From the NCBI GenBank assembly GCA_003168235.1, contig PMSZ01000133.1:1-6333 (forward strand): DNA of 6,333 nt, written 5' to 3'. A program made the position numbers and the translations under genes. The notes beneath the pieces were generated by a model that was given only the letters and a program-made list of their open reading frames with translations, did not search any database and was not told where the DNA came from. This document shows positions 5,887 through 6,333 of this stretch, one piece after another; the first letter of the stretch is position 1; each line of letters starts with the position of its first letter. This DNA is from Acidobacteriaceae bacterium. GTDB lineage: Bacteria > Acidobacteriota > Terriglobia > Terriglobales > Acidobacteriaceae.

Positions 5887-6333
5887 TTACTTGTTGTCTT
5901 CTCTGGCTTCCGCGATATGCGCCTGGTGTCCGGCTTCGGACACTGCCGCCACGAATGCGTTTCCGCTCTGGGGAGTCGGTACTTTGCCGGAGAGAATGTT
6001 GCGGAACGTCATGTGACGGCCATAAATGGCGCGCGTCGAGTCGTTGTCCTGCTCCACCACCGCACCTTCCAACGTCAAGCCGGCGAAAACGCCTTTCGAG
6101 CGCGAGTAGGTCAGCACTTCAGTGTTCAGCAATATGTCGGTTCCGGCGGAAGTGTGCCGGCCTACTGGGCCCGCGGCTACCGACCCTTCACCCGTCATTT
6201 CGAACTTGCTGGAGAGCAGATGCTGCAAGCCACGGTCGTTCATAACCAGCATAACCAGGTCGATGCCTTCGACTCCGATCTGCAATCCCCAACTTCCACC
6301 CCCAACCGAGACGAATGCGGGAGCGCTCCAGCC
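5887..6333 (-). CDS. SYLF/Ysc84-domain lipid-binding protein (C-terminal part)
   Basis: The frame is open from the right edge and ends at TAA (5887-5889), giving 148 residues; the N-terminus, where relatives carry a signal peptide, lies outside. It opens with GWSAPAFVSVGGGSWGLQIG, then VMLVMN, LLSSKFE, SVAAGPVGR, EVLTYSRSKGVFAGLTLEGA and IYGR, the ordered signature of the SYLF domain (Ysc84 actin-binding Pfam family PF04366). In eukaryotes this domain binds phosphoinositides; in bacteria the exported versions are annotated lipid-binding and their role is unsettled. A TTG at 6283-6285 could be mistaken for a start, but the conserved GWSAP...GGSWG motif lies upstream of it, so the true start is beyond the window. 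After YGR the chain continues about 46 residues to an Ala/Glu-rich tail, AHIAEAREDNK. A clear terminator follows the stop. Confidence 0.92.
   Translation of the reverse strand, partial: GWSAPAFVSVGGGSWGLQIGVEGIDLVMLVMNDRGLQHLLSSKFEMTGEGSVAAGPVGRHTSAGTDILLNTEVLTYSRSKGVFAGLTLEGAVVEQDNDSTRAIYGRHMTFRNILSGKVPTPQSGNAFVAAVSEAGHQAHIAEAREDNK

Overview
The window reads like a chromosomal segment of a soil-type Acidobacteriota. That assignment is an inference from gene content: a membrane-bound winged-helix/TPR regulator, a secreted GloVer-repeat (DGNLYG) protein, a SYLF lipid-binding protein and an IS110 remnant of the KVAMxRKLAVRLYW type make a combination I associate with that phylum. No rRNA or other phylogenetic marker is present to confirm it.

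Layout, left to right. (1) 1-135, plus: last 44 codons of an RND multidrug efflux pump of the MdtB/MdtC type. (2) 209-3160, minus: a 983-residue one-component regulator, convergent with the pump, with a cytoplasmic OmpR/CadC-type winged helix, one membrane span, a TolB-N/FlgO-like domain and a long TPR array outside the membrane. (3) 3161-3467: intergenic, holding a 10-bp perfect hairpin 3' of the next gene. (4) 3468-4604, minus: an exported seven-repeat GloVer protein with a strong ribosome binding site. (5) 4605-4845: intergenic, with a second 10-bp perfect inverted repeat. (6) 4846-5496, minus: a 216-residue multi-span membrane protein ending in a two-helix pore-like module whose 'selectivity filter' is not that of a K+ channel. 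(7) 5497-5886: no intact gene; it holds the 3' end of a decayed IS110-family transposase on the plus strand, a 15-bp imperfect tandem duplication, a convincing minus-strand terminator and a three-copy heptamer repeat. (8) 5887-6333, minus: C-terminal 148 residues of a SYLF/Ysc84 lipid-binding protein, running off the right edge.

The four main minus-strand genes are separated by 240-390 bp gaps, each with its own inverted repeat downstream, so they look like separately transcribed genes and not an operon. A shared theme of envelope biology (efflux, membrane-spanning sensor, exported propeller-like protein, membrane channel-like protein, lipid binding) is visible, but nothing in the sequence proves a joint pathway. 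I see no CRISPR, phage, toxin-antitoxin or obvious new defence system. The most interesting items are the channel-like protein with its altered filter motif and the large membrane-spanning TPR regulator beside an efflux pump.
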